From an uncultured Clostridia bacterium (lineage in GTDB: Bacteria > Bacillota > Clostridia > TANB77 > CAG-508), in contig CAKOTF010000002.1 of assembly GCA_934120045.1 (NCBI GenBank), positions 124,001-188,000 on the forward strand: a stretch of 64,000 bases of DNA, read 5' to 3'. The stretch's first letter is position 1. Each line of letters starts with the position of its first letter. Positions 51,064 through 61,254 of the stretch are shown one piece after another. The position numbers were made by a program, and so were the translations under genes. The notes beneath the pieces were generated by a model. That model saw only the letters and a list, made by a program, of their open reading frames with translations. It had not been told where the DNA came from and ran no database searches.

Positions 51064-54000
51064 TTATTCTCCTTTTAATAATTTTACTATATATCCTATA
51101 TATTTTTCATCAATTTTTGGCCATTCAAATCCATATAATTCAAGTAATTTAATACTATGTTTTGAATCAACTTTAATATTATTATCATAATGTAAATTTA
51201 AATCTTTGTCAAAATCATTTATTAACATATTTATAACATCAGAGTCTGACTTTTTCATAAATTCTTTTATTTTTTGTTTAAATTCTTCATTTTTTATAAC
51301 TAATATATTAATACCAAAATTTAAAATATATTTCAATAGTTTTTTTACATCAACATGATTATGGTTAAATAAATGATAAATTCTATTTGTACTATTGGTA
51401 TATTTAATTGTGTGGCATATTGCTTTTGATGTGCTATCTATTGGTGAAAATTCCAAATATCCATTTAATAAGTTTTCAGGAATACTTCCAATTTCCATTA
51501 ATGCTTTTAATCTATTCATATATGCATTTTCATTAATATTTTCTTGAAATTTTCCGTCTGAGATTCTTGGCATTAAATTTCCTACTCTTAATATGTATGA
51601 ATCTACTCCATCTAATATTGAGTCTAATATCTTTTGTTCTGCTTCAAATTTTGTTCTAACATATACATTTTCAAATTGCTGTCCAATGTAAAATTCTTTT
51701 TCAGTAAATATTTGTTCTTCTTTAAATTTTTGTTCTAAATAATATTGTTCAAAAAATGCATTTCCAGAAATGCTTAATGTTGATATATGGAATACTTTAC
51801 AATTAAATGTTTTTGCAAAATCTATAATTTTTTCTACACTTTTAACATTTACATTATAAAATTCCTGATAATTTCCATAATGTGAAACTTTCGCTGCAGA
51901 ATTTATTATTGTTGTTACAGAATTTCCAACATTAAATAAATCTTCTTGTTGTAATCCAAATCCATCTAAAGTCATGTCTCCTTGAAATATAATAATTCTT
52001 TCTCCTATGTATTTATCATACTTCTCTCCAAAATAATAGTGCATTTTATTTAATAATTTTTGCTCTATTGTCATTCCAGGTTCTTTTCTTATAATTACAT
52101 ATATTTTTGAGTTTGCACTTTCTAATACTTCCTGTAAAATATGTATTCCTAAATATCCAGTTACACCTATTAATAATATATTTTCTAAATTATTGTTTTG
52201 TACCTTTGTTGGAATCTCCATATTTCGTTTTAAAATATCTTTATATTTAATGTTTAATGATTCAAAATTTTCTTCTTGATGAACTTCATCTTTTTCTATT
52301 TTTTGTACCATTTTTTCTATTGTTGGATATGTAAATATATCTGCATATTTTATTTTATCTGTTAATGGTATTAATTTTATATTTAAGTTCATTGCTAATA
52401 TTGAATCTCCACCCAATTCAAAAAAATTATCTTTTATTCCAATTGGCTTTGTATTCAAAACTTCTTCCCATATTTCTGCAATTTTTATTTCTAAATCTGT
52501 TTTTGGTTTTACATATTCTTTGCTTTCCATTTGTAATACTCCATTTGGAATCGGTAATTTTTTCTTATCTACTTTTCCATTTGGAGTATATGGGAATTCG
52601 TCTAATGCTGTGAAATAAGATGGTATCATATAATTTGGTAGAAATTTTACTAAATATTCTCTTAAATCAGCATTTTTTATTCTTTTACTTGCAATATAAT
52701 ATGCTGAAATTATTTCTCTATTTCCAATTGTTTGTTTAATAACTTTTGCTTTTTTTATTCCTTTAAATTCAAGAATTCTTTTTTCAATTTCTTCTAACTC
52801 TATTCTTAATCCTCTAATTTTTATTTGCCCATCTTTTCTACCTAAATAATGTAAATTTCCATCACTATCAAATTTACAAACATCTCCTGTTTGGTACATA
52901 ATACTGTTTTCTAAATATGGATTTTTCAAATATCTTTCACTTGTTAAATCTTCTCTATTTAAATATCCTTGTCCAACACCATCACCTGCAATATATAATT
53001 CTCCTTCATTTCCAATTGGAACAATTTTTAGTTTATCATCTAATATGTATACTTGTGTATTTCCAATTGGTCTTCCTATATCTATTATATCATTATTTGT
53101 TATATCTTTTAGTGTTGACCATATAGTCGTTTCAGTTGGGCCATATACGTCATATATCTTCGCTTTAGATATTTTTTTTATTTTTGAAATAATATCTTCT
53201 GTTACCGCTTCACCACCAATTAAAATATCTGTTAAATTTTCAAAAAATTTCAAATTATTCTCATCTTCAAACATTAAAGAATATCTTGATGGAGTTGTTT
53301 GAATCATATTAACCTTATTTTTTTCACATAATTTATTTAATAGTTCTGGAATATGCTGTTCTTCTTCATTTGCAACAACTAATTTCATTCCAGATGTTAA
53401 AGTTACCCATAATTCTAGTTCAAATATATCAAATGATATTGTTGTAATAGATACCATCGTTTTATTTGCACTAAAATCAATTTTTTCTTTTATTGCAAAT
53501 ACAAAATTACACAAATTTTGATTTGTAATTTTTACCCCTTTAGGATTTCCTGTTGAACCTGATGTATATATTATATATGCTAAGTCTTGAGGATTATTTG
53601 TATTTAGAAAATTAGTATTTAATTTTGAATAAATCTCATCATTATTATAATCAATACAAATTCTATTTTCAAAGTTCAATTTTTGAAATAATTCTTCATT
53701 TGTCAAAAGAAATTTTGCATCACTATTTTCAAGCATATATTCTATTCTTTTTTCTGGATATGTTGGATCTATTGGAATATAACATGCTCCAGATTTTAAT
53801 ACACCAATTAATGTTGAAATTAATTCTATTGACCTTGGAAGCATTACACCAACAATATCATTTGGCTTTATGTTTTTTTCTTCTCTTAAATATCTTGCTA
53901 ATTGATTTGCTTTTTCATTTACTTCTTTATATGTCAGCTTATTATCTCCAAATACAACTGCTACATCATTAGGTGTCTTTTTTACTTGTTCCTCAAACAA

Positions 54001-57000
54001 TTCAGTAATAGTTTTATCTTTTGGATATTCCATCTTTGTATCATTAAATTCATACAAAATTTTATTTTTTTCAGTATTTGAAATAATTTCAATATCTTTT
54101 ATTTTAGCATTTACATCATTCATAATAAAATCAATTGCATTTATATAATGCTCAAATAGTCTCTCTATTGTCTCTTTTTTAAATAAATCTGTACAATACT
54201 CAATATTTATTGTATGACTTTTGGGCTTTATTTCTAACGATAAATTAAATTTTGCAATATTATTATTTATTTCGACAATTTGAGTTTCTGTATTATCCAA
54301 TTTTAAAATATTTTCTTGATTATTTTGATATGTAAACATTACATCAAATAATGGATTTCTTGAATTATCTGTTTTTATTCCAAGCTTTTTTACCAACATA
54401 TCAAAAGGATATGGTTGATGTGATATATCATCTAAGATTTGTTCTCTCATTTCATTTAAGAAATTTTGAAATGTCTCTTCTGAATTTATATTTGTTTTTG
54501 TTACAATATTATTTACAAACATTCCTATCATTCTTTTCATTTCATTTTTATCTCTATTTGCAATAGGACTACCTAAGATGATTTCGCTTTGACCAGTATA
54601 TTTATATAATAATATATAAAATACTGATATAAAAAACATATATGGAGAAACTCCTATTTTTTTTGCATATCTTTCTATTTTTCTAAATTTTTTTTCATCA
54701 ATAATATTTGTAACTCTGTCTCCATTATAGCTTCTTGAAGCTGTAGCTTTATAATCATATGGTAAATTTAATTGTTCAAATTCGGAATTTTTAAATTTAT
54801 TAACCCAATACTCCTCTTTTTCTTTAATATCATCACTTTCGTTATATTTTTCTTCCCATACGGAATAATCTTTATATTGTATAGGAATATTTTTTAAATT
54901 ATCACCATTATATAATCTTTCAAATTCTATAATAAAATTATTTAATGATATACCATCCATTATAATATGATGTGCATCCATTAACACTAATGTTTCTTTA
55001 TTATCTATATAATGCACTTCCATTCTTATTAATGGTTCTTTTTCCAAATTGAAAGGCTTTGAAAAATTCATAACTATATTTTTTATTTCATCTTTTTTAT
55101 TATAGAAAACAGGTATTTCAAAATCAACATTTGACTCTACTTGTTGTCTTATATCATTATCTTTAAAAATAAATCTTGTTCTTAAAATACTATGTCTTTT
55201 TAAAATTGTACTAAATACTATTTTTATTTTTTCAATATCTAATATTTTTTCTACTAATACTGCACCAGGCATATTATAAACAATATTATCCTCACCAATC
55301 ATTTTCACACTATAATAAATCCTCTTTTGAGCTGATGATAGTGGATATGTGTCTTGAATTGGTACTTTTTCTATTTTTACTTTTGATATATCTTTTGTTT
55401 GATTTTCTACTATATAGTCTGACATATCTTTTATTGTATAATTTGACAATATATCTTTTATATTTAATTGTACATTAAATTTTGATAAAACCTTGGTTGT
55501 TAAAGTAATTGCGGTTAAAGAATCTCCGCCAAGTTCTAATAAAGTATTATTAATTCCAACTTTATCAACTTGTAACATTTTTTCTATTATTTTTATTAAT
55601 TCTTTATCAATTTCATTTCTAGGTTTTACAATTTCAAGTTCATTCTCATCAATAACTGGATCTGGCAAAGCTTTTCTATCAACTTTTCCATTTGGTGTAT
55701 GTGGTAATTGTTCCATTTTTACAAAATATTGTGGAACCATATATTCTGGCAATTTTGAATATAAAACTGTTTTCAAAACTGATTTAGATACATGACCTCT
55801 TTCCACATAATATGCACATAATGCGTCTTTTCCTTTTACAACTTTTTTTAAAACAACACAATCATGAATATTATAAACAGATTGTATTCTTTTCTCAATT
55901 TCTTGAAGTTCTATTCTTAATCCTCTTATTTTTACTTGATTATCACTTCTTCCATAACAAGTAATTTCCCCTTTATCATCAAAAGCACCCAAATCTCCTA
56001 CTTTATACATAACTTTCCCATCTATAAATGGATTTGTTATAAAGCTCGCATTTGTTTGTTGCTCTTTATTCATATATCCTTTTCCAACACCATCTCCAGA
56101 AATATATAATTCTCCTATTGTACCTTGTGGCATCACTTTTTTATTTTTATTTAAGATATATATTTGTGTATTATTAATAGGTCTTCCTATTGTAATTTCT
56201 TCTTGATTTGTTGCATTTCCTATTGTTGAAAATATTGTTGTTTCAGATGGTCCATATCCATTGTAAATTGTTACATTTGGAATTATTTGTTTAATTCTAT
56301 CTACCAATGTTTTTGTTAAAGGCTCACCTGCTAACATTATATATTTCAAACTTTTTAAACTATTTTCATCATTCAAATTTTCCAAATGAAATTTCATTAC
56401 AGATGGTGTTGTTTGCATTATTTCAACATTGCTGTCTTTTACAATTCTTTCTATTTTTGATGTCATTTTTTGACCATTTTCACTTGTTAAATATATAGTT
56501 AATCCTCTTGTTAATGACATTAATGTCTCAAATGCAAATATATCAAATGAAACTGTTGTAATTGAAAGGATTTTATGATTTTTTCCATCTTTTAAATATT
56601 CAATTATATTTTTCATTGAATTGTAAAAATTGCTCAAATTTTTTTGTTTTAACATTACTCCTTTTGGAGTACCTGTTGAACCTGATGTATATATTAAATA
56701 TGATAAGTCTTCTGGTTTTGAAATATTTTCTAAATTTTCTTTATGATTTTCATATATTCTCTCATCTTTAACATTAATAAGTTTTTTATCTGCTAAATTT
56801 CTTCTATTTTGACTTGTTAATATTATTGTTGCTTCACTATCTTCAAGCATGTACTCTATTCTATCTTTTGGATAATCTGGTGCAATCGGAATATAACTTC
56901 CACCAGATTTTAATACTGCTAACATTGATATCAGCATTTCAAATGAACGTTCTAACAAAATACCTACAACAGTATTATTAGTTACTTCATTTTCTCTTAA

Positions 57001-58485
57001 TTTATATGCTAAACTATTTGCTCTCTCATTCAATTCTTTATATGTCATTTCTTTATTTTCAAAAACAATTGCTATTTCATCTGGCGTTTTTTCTACTTGT
57101 TTTTCAAAATATTTTATAAAAGGTATGTTTTCATCATATTTTAATTCTGTTTTATTAAATTCTACAAGTAATTTTTTCTTTTCTTCAGGTGTAACAATAT
57201 CAATTTCACTAAGTTTTATCTCTTCTTTTGATACTACTTGTTTTATAATATTTAATATTCTCTTATGTATGTTTTCAATATCCTCTACTTTATAAATACT
57301 TGTTTTATAATCATATGCTATATTCAAATTTCCAGTATCATTTAGGTCATATATTTGAATATCTATATTATCTGCACAATAACCATTAAATGTCCATTCT
57401 GTTTCATATTCAATATTTCCTTCATTTTGCTTTGCATTTGTTATTTGATATGATAATAAAATATTATATAAATTTGGAATACTTTTATTTTCTTTTCTCA
57501 ATTCTTCTAACAAACATTGATATGAATATTTTTGATGTTTTAACATATCCATAGAGTCTCTTGCTATATTTTTTATGAATTGTTTAAATTCTATATCTTC
57601 ATTAATATTAATTTTAAATGGAGCCATATTTATAAACATACCAGCTGCATTTTTTTCTTTATAATTTGTTCTATTTAAAATAGGTGTACCTATAGTAAAT
57701 TCATCTAAATTTGATACTTCACCTATATATATCGCATAAATAGCCATAAAAAAATTATATAATGATATTTTATTTTCTTTACAATAATTTTTTATTTCTT
57801 CTACATTTTCTTTTGAGATTTTATATTGTTTTCTTTCACCTGCAGGATTTGTTTCGTCAATGTCTCCTTTTATGCTTCCTGGTATTGTTGCAACTTCTGG
57901 AATAGTTTTAAATCTTTCTAGCCAGTATTGCTTATCTTTATTATATTTTTCACTTTCTTGGTATTGTTGTTCTGATTTAATATAGTCTATATATGAATAT
58001 ATAGCCTTTGTTTCTACTTCTTTATTTTGAATTAATTCTGAATATGTTTTTATGATGTCATTACAAATAAGCGCTAATGTCCACGCGTCTGAAATTAGAT
58101 GGTGTATATTGAGCATAAATGCCCCATTTCCATCTATAAATCTAAAGATATAAAATTTAAATAATTTTGAATTTTCTAATTGAAATCTTGTTTTTACAAT
58201 TTTGTTTCTTTCTAATTCTAATTGATTTTTGCCAGCAATATTAATAGTGTCTATCTGAATTTCTTTTTTTTCAGATAACACTTGTTCAACATTTCCTTTA
58301 TTTAACTTAAACTCTAGCCAAAAATTATCATGTTTTTTGCACACAATTTGTATGGACTCTTTTAATTTTTCAAAGTCCACTTTCTCTTGTATAACTGCTG
58401 TACCACAAATATTATTTATGCTACTTCCTTTGTAATATTGTTCAGTTACCCAAATTGATTTTTGAGCATTTGTTAAATTTTCCAT
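51064..58485 (-). CDS. Bimodular NRPS, C-A-T-C-A-T-reductase (peptide aldehyde type)
   Basis: 2473 residues. C1 about 1-430 with HHLISDAW (Gly replaced by Ala, as in starter/acylating C domains); A1 about 455-950 (YTSGSTGTPKG at 597, YGPSET, GRSDNQVKIRG); T1 with LGGDSLTA at 982; C2 1065-1500 with HHIIMDG at 1170; A2 1520-2000 (YTSGSTGNPKG at 1637, YGPTET, GRKDGQIKIRG); T2 with LGGDSILA at 2022; thioester reductase from 2100 with GVTGYLG (2105) and catalytic YVRTK. Reductive release gives a dipeptide aldehyde, probably N-acylated, like gut Clostridia pyrazinone/peptide-aldehyde clusters. By-eye pocket codes are DIFSMAGIFK (A1) and DILSLGVIWK (A2, close to glycine codes). No Sfp-type phosphopantetheinyl transferase is in the window. 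Confidence 0.95.
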   Translation of the reverse strand: MENLTNAQKSIWVTEQYYKGSSINNICGTAVIQEKVDFEKLKESIQIVCKKHDNFWLEFKLNKGNVEQVLSEKKEIQIDTINIAGKNQLELERNKIVKTRFQLENSKLFKFYIFRFIDGNGAFMLNIHHLISDAWTLALICNDIIKTYSELIQNKEVETKAIYSYIDYIKSEQQYQESEKYNKDKQYWLERFKTIPEVATIPGSIKGDIDETNPAGERKQYKISKENVEEIKNYCKENKISLYNFFMAIYAIYIGEVSNLDEFTIGTPILNRTNYKEKNAAGMFINMAPFKININEDIEFKQFIKNIARDSMDMLKHQKYSYQCLLEELRKENKSIPNLYNILLSYQITNAKQNEGNIEYETEWTFNGYCADNIDIQIYDLNDTGNLNIAYDYKTSIYKVEDIENIHKRILNIIKQVVSKEEIKLSEIDIVTPEEKKKLLVEFNKTELKYDENIPFIKYFEKQVEKTPDEIAIVFENKEMTYKELNERANSLAYKLRENEVTNNTVVGILLERSFEMLISMLAVLKSGGSYIPIAPDYPKDRIEYMLEDSEATIILTSQNRRNLADKKLINVKDERIYENHKENLENISKPEDLSYLIYTSGSTGTPKGVMLKQKNLSNFYNSMKNIIEYLKDGKNHKILSITTVSFDIFAFETLMSLTRGLTIYLTSENGQKMTSKIERIVKDSNVEIMQTTPSVMKFHLENLNDENSLKSLKYIMLAGEPLTKTLVDRIKQIIPNVTIYNGYGPSETTIFSTIGNATNQEEITIGRPINNTQIYILNKNKKVMPQGTIGELYISGDGVGKGYMNKEQQTNASFITNPFIDGKVMYKVGDLGAFDDKGEITCYGRSDNQVKIRGLRIELQEIEKRIQSVYNIHDCVVLKKVVKGKDALCAYYVERGHVSKSVLKTVLYSKLPEYMVPQYFVKMEQLPHTPNGKVDRKALPDPVIDENELEIVKPRNEIDKELIKIIEKMLQVDKVGINNTLLELGGDSLTAITLTTKVLSKFNVQLNIKDILSNYTIKDMSDYIVENQTKDISKVKIEKVPIQDTYPLSSAQKRIYYSVKMIGEDNIVYNMPGAVLVEKILDIEKIKIVFSTILKRHSILRTRFIFKDNDIRQQVESNVDFEIPVFYNKKDEIKNIVMNFSKPFNLEKEPLIRMEVHYIDNKETLVLMDAHHIIMDGISLNNFIIEFERLYNGDNLKNIPIQYKDYSVWEEKYNESDDIKEKEEYWVNKFKNSEFEQLNLPYDYKATASRSYNGDRVTNIIDEKKFRKIERYAKKIGVSPYMFFISVFYILLYKYTGQSEIILGSPIANRDKNEMKRMIGMFVNNIVTKTNINSEETFQNFLNEMREQILDDISHQPYPFDMLVKKLGIKTDNSRNPLFDVMFTYQNNQENILKLDNTETQIVEINNNIAKFNLSLEIKPKSHTINIEYCTDLFKKETIERLFEHYINAIDFIMNDVNAKIKDIEIISNTEKNKILYEFNDTKMEYPKDKTITELFEEQVKKTPNDVAVVFGDNKLTYKEVNEKANQLARYLREEKNIKPNDIVGVMLPRSIELISTLIGVLKSGACYIPIDPTYPEKRIEYMLENSDAKFLLTNEELFQKLNFENRICIDYNNDEIYSKLNTNFLNTNNPQDLAYIIYTSGSTGNPKGVKITNQNLCNFVFAIKEKIDFSANKTMVSITTISFDIFELELWVTLTSGMKLVVANEEEQHIPELLNKLCEKNKVNMIQTTPSRYSLMFEDENNLKFFENLTDILIGGEAVTEDIISKIKKISKAKIYDVYGPTETTIWSTLKDITNNDIIDIGRPIGNTQVYILDDKLKIVPIGNEGELYIAGDGVGQGYLNREDLTSERYLKNPYLENSIMYQTGDVCKFDSDGNLHYLGRKDGQIKIRGLRIELEEIEKRILEFKGIKKAKVIKQTIGNREIISAYYIASKRIKNADLREYLVKFLPNYMIPSYFTALDEFPYTPNGKVDKKKLPIPNGVLQMESKEYVKPKTDLEIKIAEIWEEVLNTKPIGIKDNFFELGGDSILAMNLNIKLIPLTDKIKYADIFTYPTIEKMVQKIEKDEVHQEENFESLNIKYKDILKRNMEIPTKVQNNNLENILLIGVTGYLGIHILQEVLESANSKIYVIIRKEPGMTIEQKLLNKMHYYFGEKYDKYIGERIIIFQGDMTLDGFGLQQEDLFNVGNSVTTIINSAAKVSHYGNYQEFYNVNVKSVEKIIDFAKTFNCKVFHISTLSISGNAFFEQYYLEQKFKEEQIFTEKEFYIGQQFENVYVRTKFEAEQKILDSILDGVDSYILRVGNLMPRISDGKFQENINENAYMNRLKALMEIGSIPENLLNGYLEFSPIDSTSKAICHTIKYTNSTNRIYHLFNHNHVDVKKLLKYILNFGINILVIKNEEFKQKIKEFMKKSDSDVINMLINDFDKDLNLHYDNNIKVDSKHSIKLLELYGFEWPKIDEKYIGYIVKLLKGE

Positions 58486-58637
58486 TCTCTTAACATCCTT
58501 TTATATTTACATTTAGTATTATACTATTATATTTTATCATCATTTTACATTTTTGGCAATTTTTTTTCACAATTTTATCATTTTTTGCTATAATTTTTAT
58601 TTATTACTATTATTTAAGTTTTTGAAAAATGAATAAT

Positions 58638-58674
58638 AAAAATGTGTGAACAATCAATATATCCACACATTTTT
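58638..58674 (-). terminator. Intrinsic terminator of the 59003 gene
   Basis: Exact arms AAAAATGTGTG (58638-58648) and CACACATTTTT (58664-58674); T-rich tails. The 58486-58637 stretch ahead of the NRPS holds a TATAAT near 58517 but no clear -35. Confidence 0.8.
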
Positions 58675-58703
58675 ATTTTTTTGTTTAAACAAAAATTTAA
58701 TTT

Positions 58704-59003
58704 TCAATTACTTTTTTCTTGATCTATCTGAGCTTGAACAATTAAATCGTCTAATTTATCTATTAGAGAATAATCAAAAAATTTCTTTATTTCACTTCCC
58801 TGTACTTCATATTTTCTTTTTAATTGCAAAAGTGTTTGTAAATCTTCTTTTTTGCCTACATAAATTTGGGATATTATTAATGAAATTTCTCCCATAACAG
58901 CCGTAGCCACTTTCATATCTTCTTTTTCTTGTACTTCTATCCTTTGATTTTTTTCTTTCATATTTTCAACTTTCTGTTTAAACAATGATACAATTGTATT
59001 CAT
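58704..59003 (-). CDS. Hypothetical small helical protein
   Basis: 99 residues, charged and predicted all-helical (VSLFKQKVENMKEKNQRIEVQEKED, KEDLQTLLQLKRKYEVQ, KLDDLIVQAQID). No membrane segment, cysteine motif or family recognised. GGAGG lies 8 bases before the ATG. It is monocistronic, with a consensus promoter and a leader holding a terminator-like hairpin, which suggests regulated read-through. Confidence 0.65.
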   Translation of the reverse strand: MNTIVSLFKQKVENMKEKNQRIEVQEKEDMKVATAVMGEISLIISQIYVGKKEDLQTLLQLKRKYEVQGSEIKKFFDYSLIDKLDDLIVQAQIDQEKSN

Positions 59004-59054
59004 AAAATTTCCTCCAATATTCTTTTTATGATGCTATCAACATTTATGTAAAAC

Positions 59055-59152
59055 TAAAAAGAAAGAGGATTTTCCTCTCACTATTTAGTGATATTTGGAA
59101 TTTTTTTATTTAAAGTCCGAAATATCATATCACATTTTAATATTTATGTCAA
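59055..59152 (-). promoter_or_regulatory. Promoter and attenuator-like leader of the 59003 gene
   Basis: Minus strand TTGACA (59147-59152), 17 bases, TATGAT (59124-59129). The transcript would start near 59117 and meet the hairpin AGAGGA / TCCTCT (59064-59078) followed by CTTTCTTTTT before reaching the gene, i.e. an intrinsic-terminator-like structure inside the leader. Confidence 0.55.
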
Positions 59153-59181
59153 AACAATTTGAAATATTTTCCGTAATACTC

Positions 59182-59210
59182 TTGAAAAAACTTCTAAAAC
59201 ATCGTATAAT
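59182..59210 (+). promoter_or_regulatory. Promoter of tRNA-Arg
   Basis: TTGAAA (59182-59187), 17 bases, TATAAT (59205-59210), 17 bases before the tRNA. Confidence 0.85.
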
Positions 59211-59227
59211 ATAAAAGTATTAAAAAT

Positions 59228-59304
<77 letters not shown>

Positions 59305-59306
59305 AT

Positions 59307-59335
59307 AAAAAGCTGAGAACTATTCTCAGCTTTTT
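59307..59335. terminator. Bidirectional terminator after tRNA-Arg
   Basis: Exact 13-bp arms AAAAAGCTGAGAA / TTCTCAGCTTTTT with a 3-base loop; serves tRNA-Arg (+) and the beta-propeller gene (-). Confidence 0.92.
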
Positions 59336-59337
59336 AT

Positions 59338-61254
59338 TTATATATCAATAACTTTAAAAACATTTAATGAATCCATATCAGCAACTCTAACTTGTGAATA
59401 TGATAAAGTATAATAATTTCCGTTAACAAATACAATTCTTATAACTTCTTCTTCATAATTATTGCTTATAGTTCCAATCTCACCTTGTAATGAAAAACCA
59501 TTTTCTAAGTCAATTTTATAAATAACTGCTCTCGAATTAGTTTTTAAACCAGATGATGAATTTATTGGAAATGCCATAATTCCTTTTTCTTTTGAAAATA
59601 TTGCTGATTTATGGTTATATAATAATTCTGAATATGTGTATTTACTATCTCCAACAGCTATTTGAAATACTACTTGTGGATTTGTAAAATCTGAAACATC
59701 AAACATTACTAATTTAAGTCCATTATTTGTTACTCTGGTTCCATTTTCTTTTGTATCATATCCAAATCCTATTATATGTTTTTCATCATATGGATGTAAA
59801 TATACGCTATATCCAGGAAGTTGTACTTCTCCTAAAATTTGTGGGTTTGTTGCATCTGATAAATCAATTACCCAGAATGGATCTGTTTGTTTAAATGTTA
59901 CCACATATGCTTTACTTCCCATATATCTTACTGAATATATTTTTTCTCCTTCTGCTAATCCTTCAATTTTTCCTATTTCTTCTAACTTGCCATTTAACAC
60001 ATATAAATTATTACTTGTATTTTGATTTGACCATATTTCTCCTATAGTTGTTGCAATTCTAAAATTATCACCATTCTCATCCATTGAGAATTGGTTATTT
60101 ACGCTTCCTTCAACCTTACATTTAGCTTTATATATAATTTTTCCATTATTTAATTCAAATTTCATTAATTTTGTTTTAGTATCAATAACTTTATAATTTT
60201 CATCATATTCAACCTCATTTGTTGCAATATACATATTTTTTTCTGATGAATATAAATATGTTCCTGCTCCTAAAAATGTTTGAATATCTGCTTCATTATC
60301 TCCATTAATGTTAATACCTACTAATATTAAATAATTTGCATCTTCTGTTTCATCTAAATTATAAATTTTGTCATAACTAATACATTTTTCTTCATTAGAT
60401 ATTGCTGTATCAGTATATTTAGGCATATAATCATTTTCATTTAATTCTTCTATACTTTTACAACTAATATCATATCCATATATGTTTTCACTTACAGCAA
60501 AATATATATTTTCATCTATCATTCTTGACATTGATGTTATATAACTTCCTTCTAGCATAACATTTCTTATTTCTTTTGGATTACTTCTATCTGTAATATC
60601 ATATATTATAATTCCTGTTTTTGACTTTGGCGCTTCACTAATATCTTGCATTTCTGTACTCATTTTTAAATTTTCATTATATGCTATATTTCCTATTAAA
60701 GCTAATTTATTATTTTGTACATATATTTCTATAGGATAAAAATTTTCTTCCTTAAAATTTATTTCTGCTATTTTTCCTGATGTTTCTGCATTCTCAGCAT
60801 TTATTATTATAAGTCTTTGCTTACTTAAATAATAAATATATTTATCATCTGTTTTTACAATATCTCCTTCATCAACATTTTCAACTTGGATATTTGTATT
60901 TGATTTAGTTTCTAACATGTCTGATTTAGCTACATCTGTTATACTCTCTTGTAAATTAAATGAATATTTAGTTTCTCCATTTGTAGAATTTTTACTTTTT
61001 ATAATATTATAAAAATTCTCAAAATTTCCAACAGTTTCTAAATCAATTTTAGCAACATCTTCTTTTTTCATTTCTTGCAATACTTTAGGAGTTTTCTTCT
61101 GTGAAAATACTACTACTGATGATAATGCAACAACAAAAACTGCTGCTATATTTATTATTCTCTTCATTACTTTTTGTCTTTTTATTTTTTCTTCTTTTTG
61201 ATATTCATCATATTTTTTATAAATTTCATCTATAAATTGCTTATCAGTTTTCAT
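59338..61254 (-). CDS. Membrane-anchored C-terminal beta-propeller protein, likely anti-sigma partner
   Basis: 638 residues. A cytoplasmic N-terminus of about 30 residues (KQFIDEIYKKYDEYQKEEKIKRQ), one membrane helix (about 31-50, IINIAAVFVVALSSVVVF), then a large exported domain with repeats (YIYYLSKQRLIIINAENAE, IIIYDITDRSNPKEI, FWVIDLSDATNPQILGEVQLP, VMFDVSDFTNPQ) of the secreted C-terminal beta-propeller family. The D-x-S-D-x-T/x-N-P-Q repeats are diagnostic. It overlaps the ECF sigma gene by 11 bases, so it probably restrains that factor from the membrane (inference from context). Confidence 0.85.
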   Translation of the reverse strand: MKTDKQFIDEIYKKYDEYQKEEKIKRQKVMKRIINIAAVFVVALSSVVVFSQKKTPKVLQEMKKEDVAKIDLETVGNFENFYNIIKSKNSTNGETKYSFNLQESITDVAKSDMLETKSNTNIQVENVDEGDIVKTDDKYIYYLSKQRLIIINAENAETSGKIAEINFKEENFYPIEIYVQNNKLALIGNIAYNENLKMSTEMQDISEAPKSKTGIIIYDITDRSNPKEIRNVMLEGSYITSMSRMIDENIYFAVSENIYGYDISCKSIEELNENDYMPKYTDTAISNEEKCISYDKIYNLDETEDANYLILVGININGDNEADIQTFLGAGTYLYSSEKNMYIATNEVEYDENYKVIDTKTKLMKFELNNGKIIYKAKCKVEGSVNNQFSMDENGDNFRIATTIGEIWSNQNTSNNLYVLNGKLEEIGKIEGLAEGEKIYSVRYMGSKAYVVTFKQTDPFWVIDLSDATNPQILGEVQLPGYSVYLHPYDEKHIIGFGYDTKENGTRVTNNGLKLVMFDVSDFTNPQVVFQIAVGDSKYTYSELLYNHKSAIFSKEKGIMAFPINSSSGLKTNSRAVIYKIDLENGFSLQGEIGTISNNYEEEVIRIVFVNGNYYTLSYSQVRVADMDSLNVFKVIDI

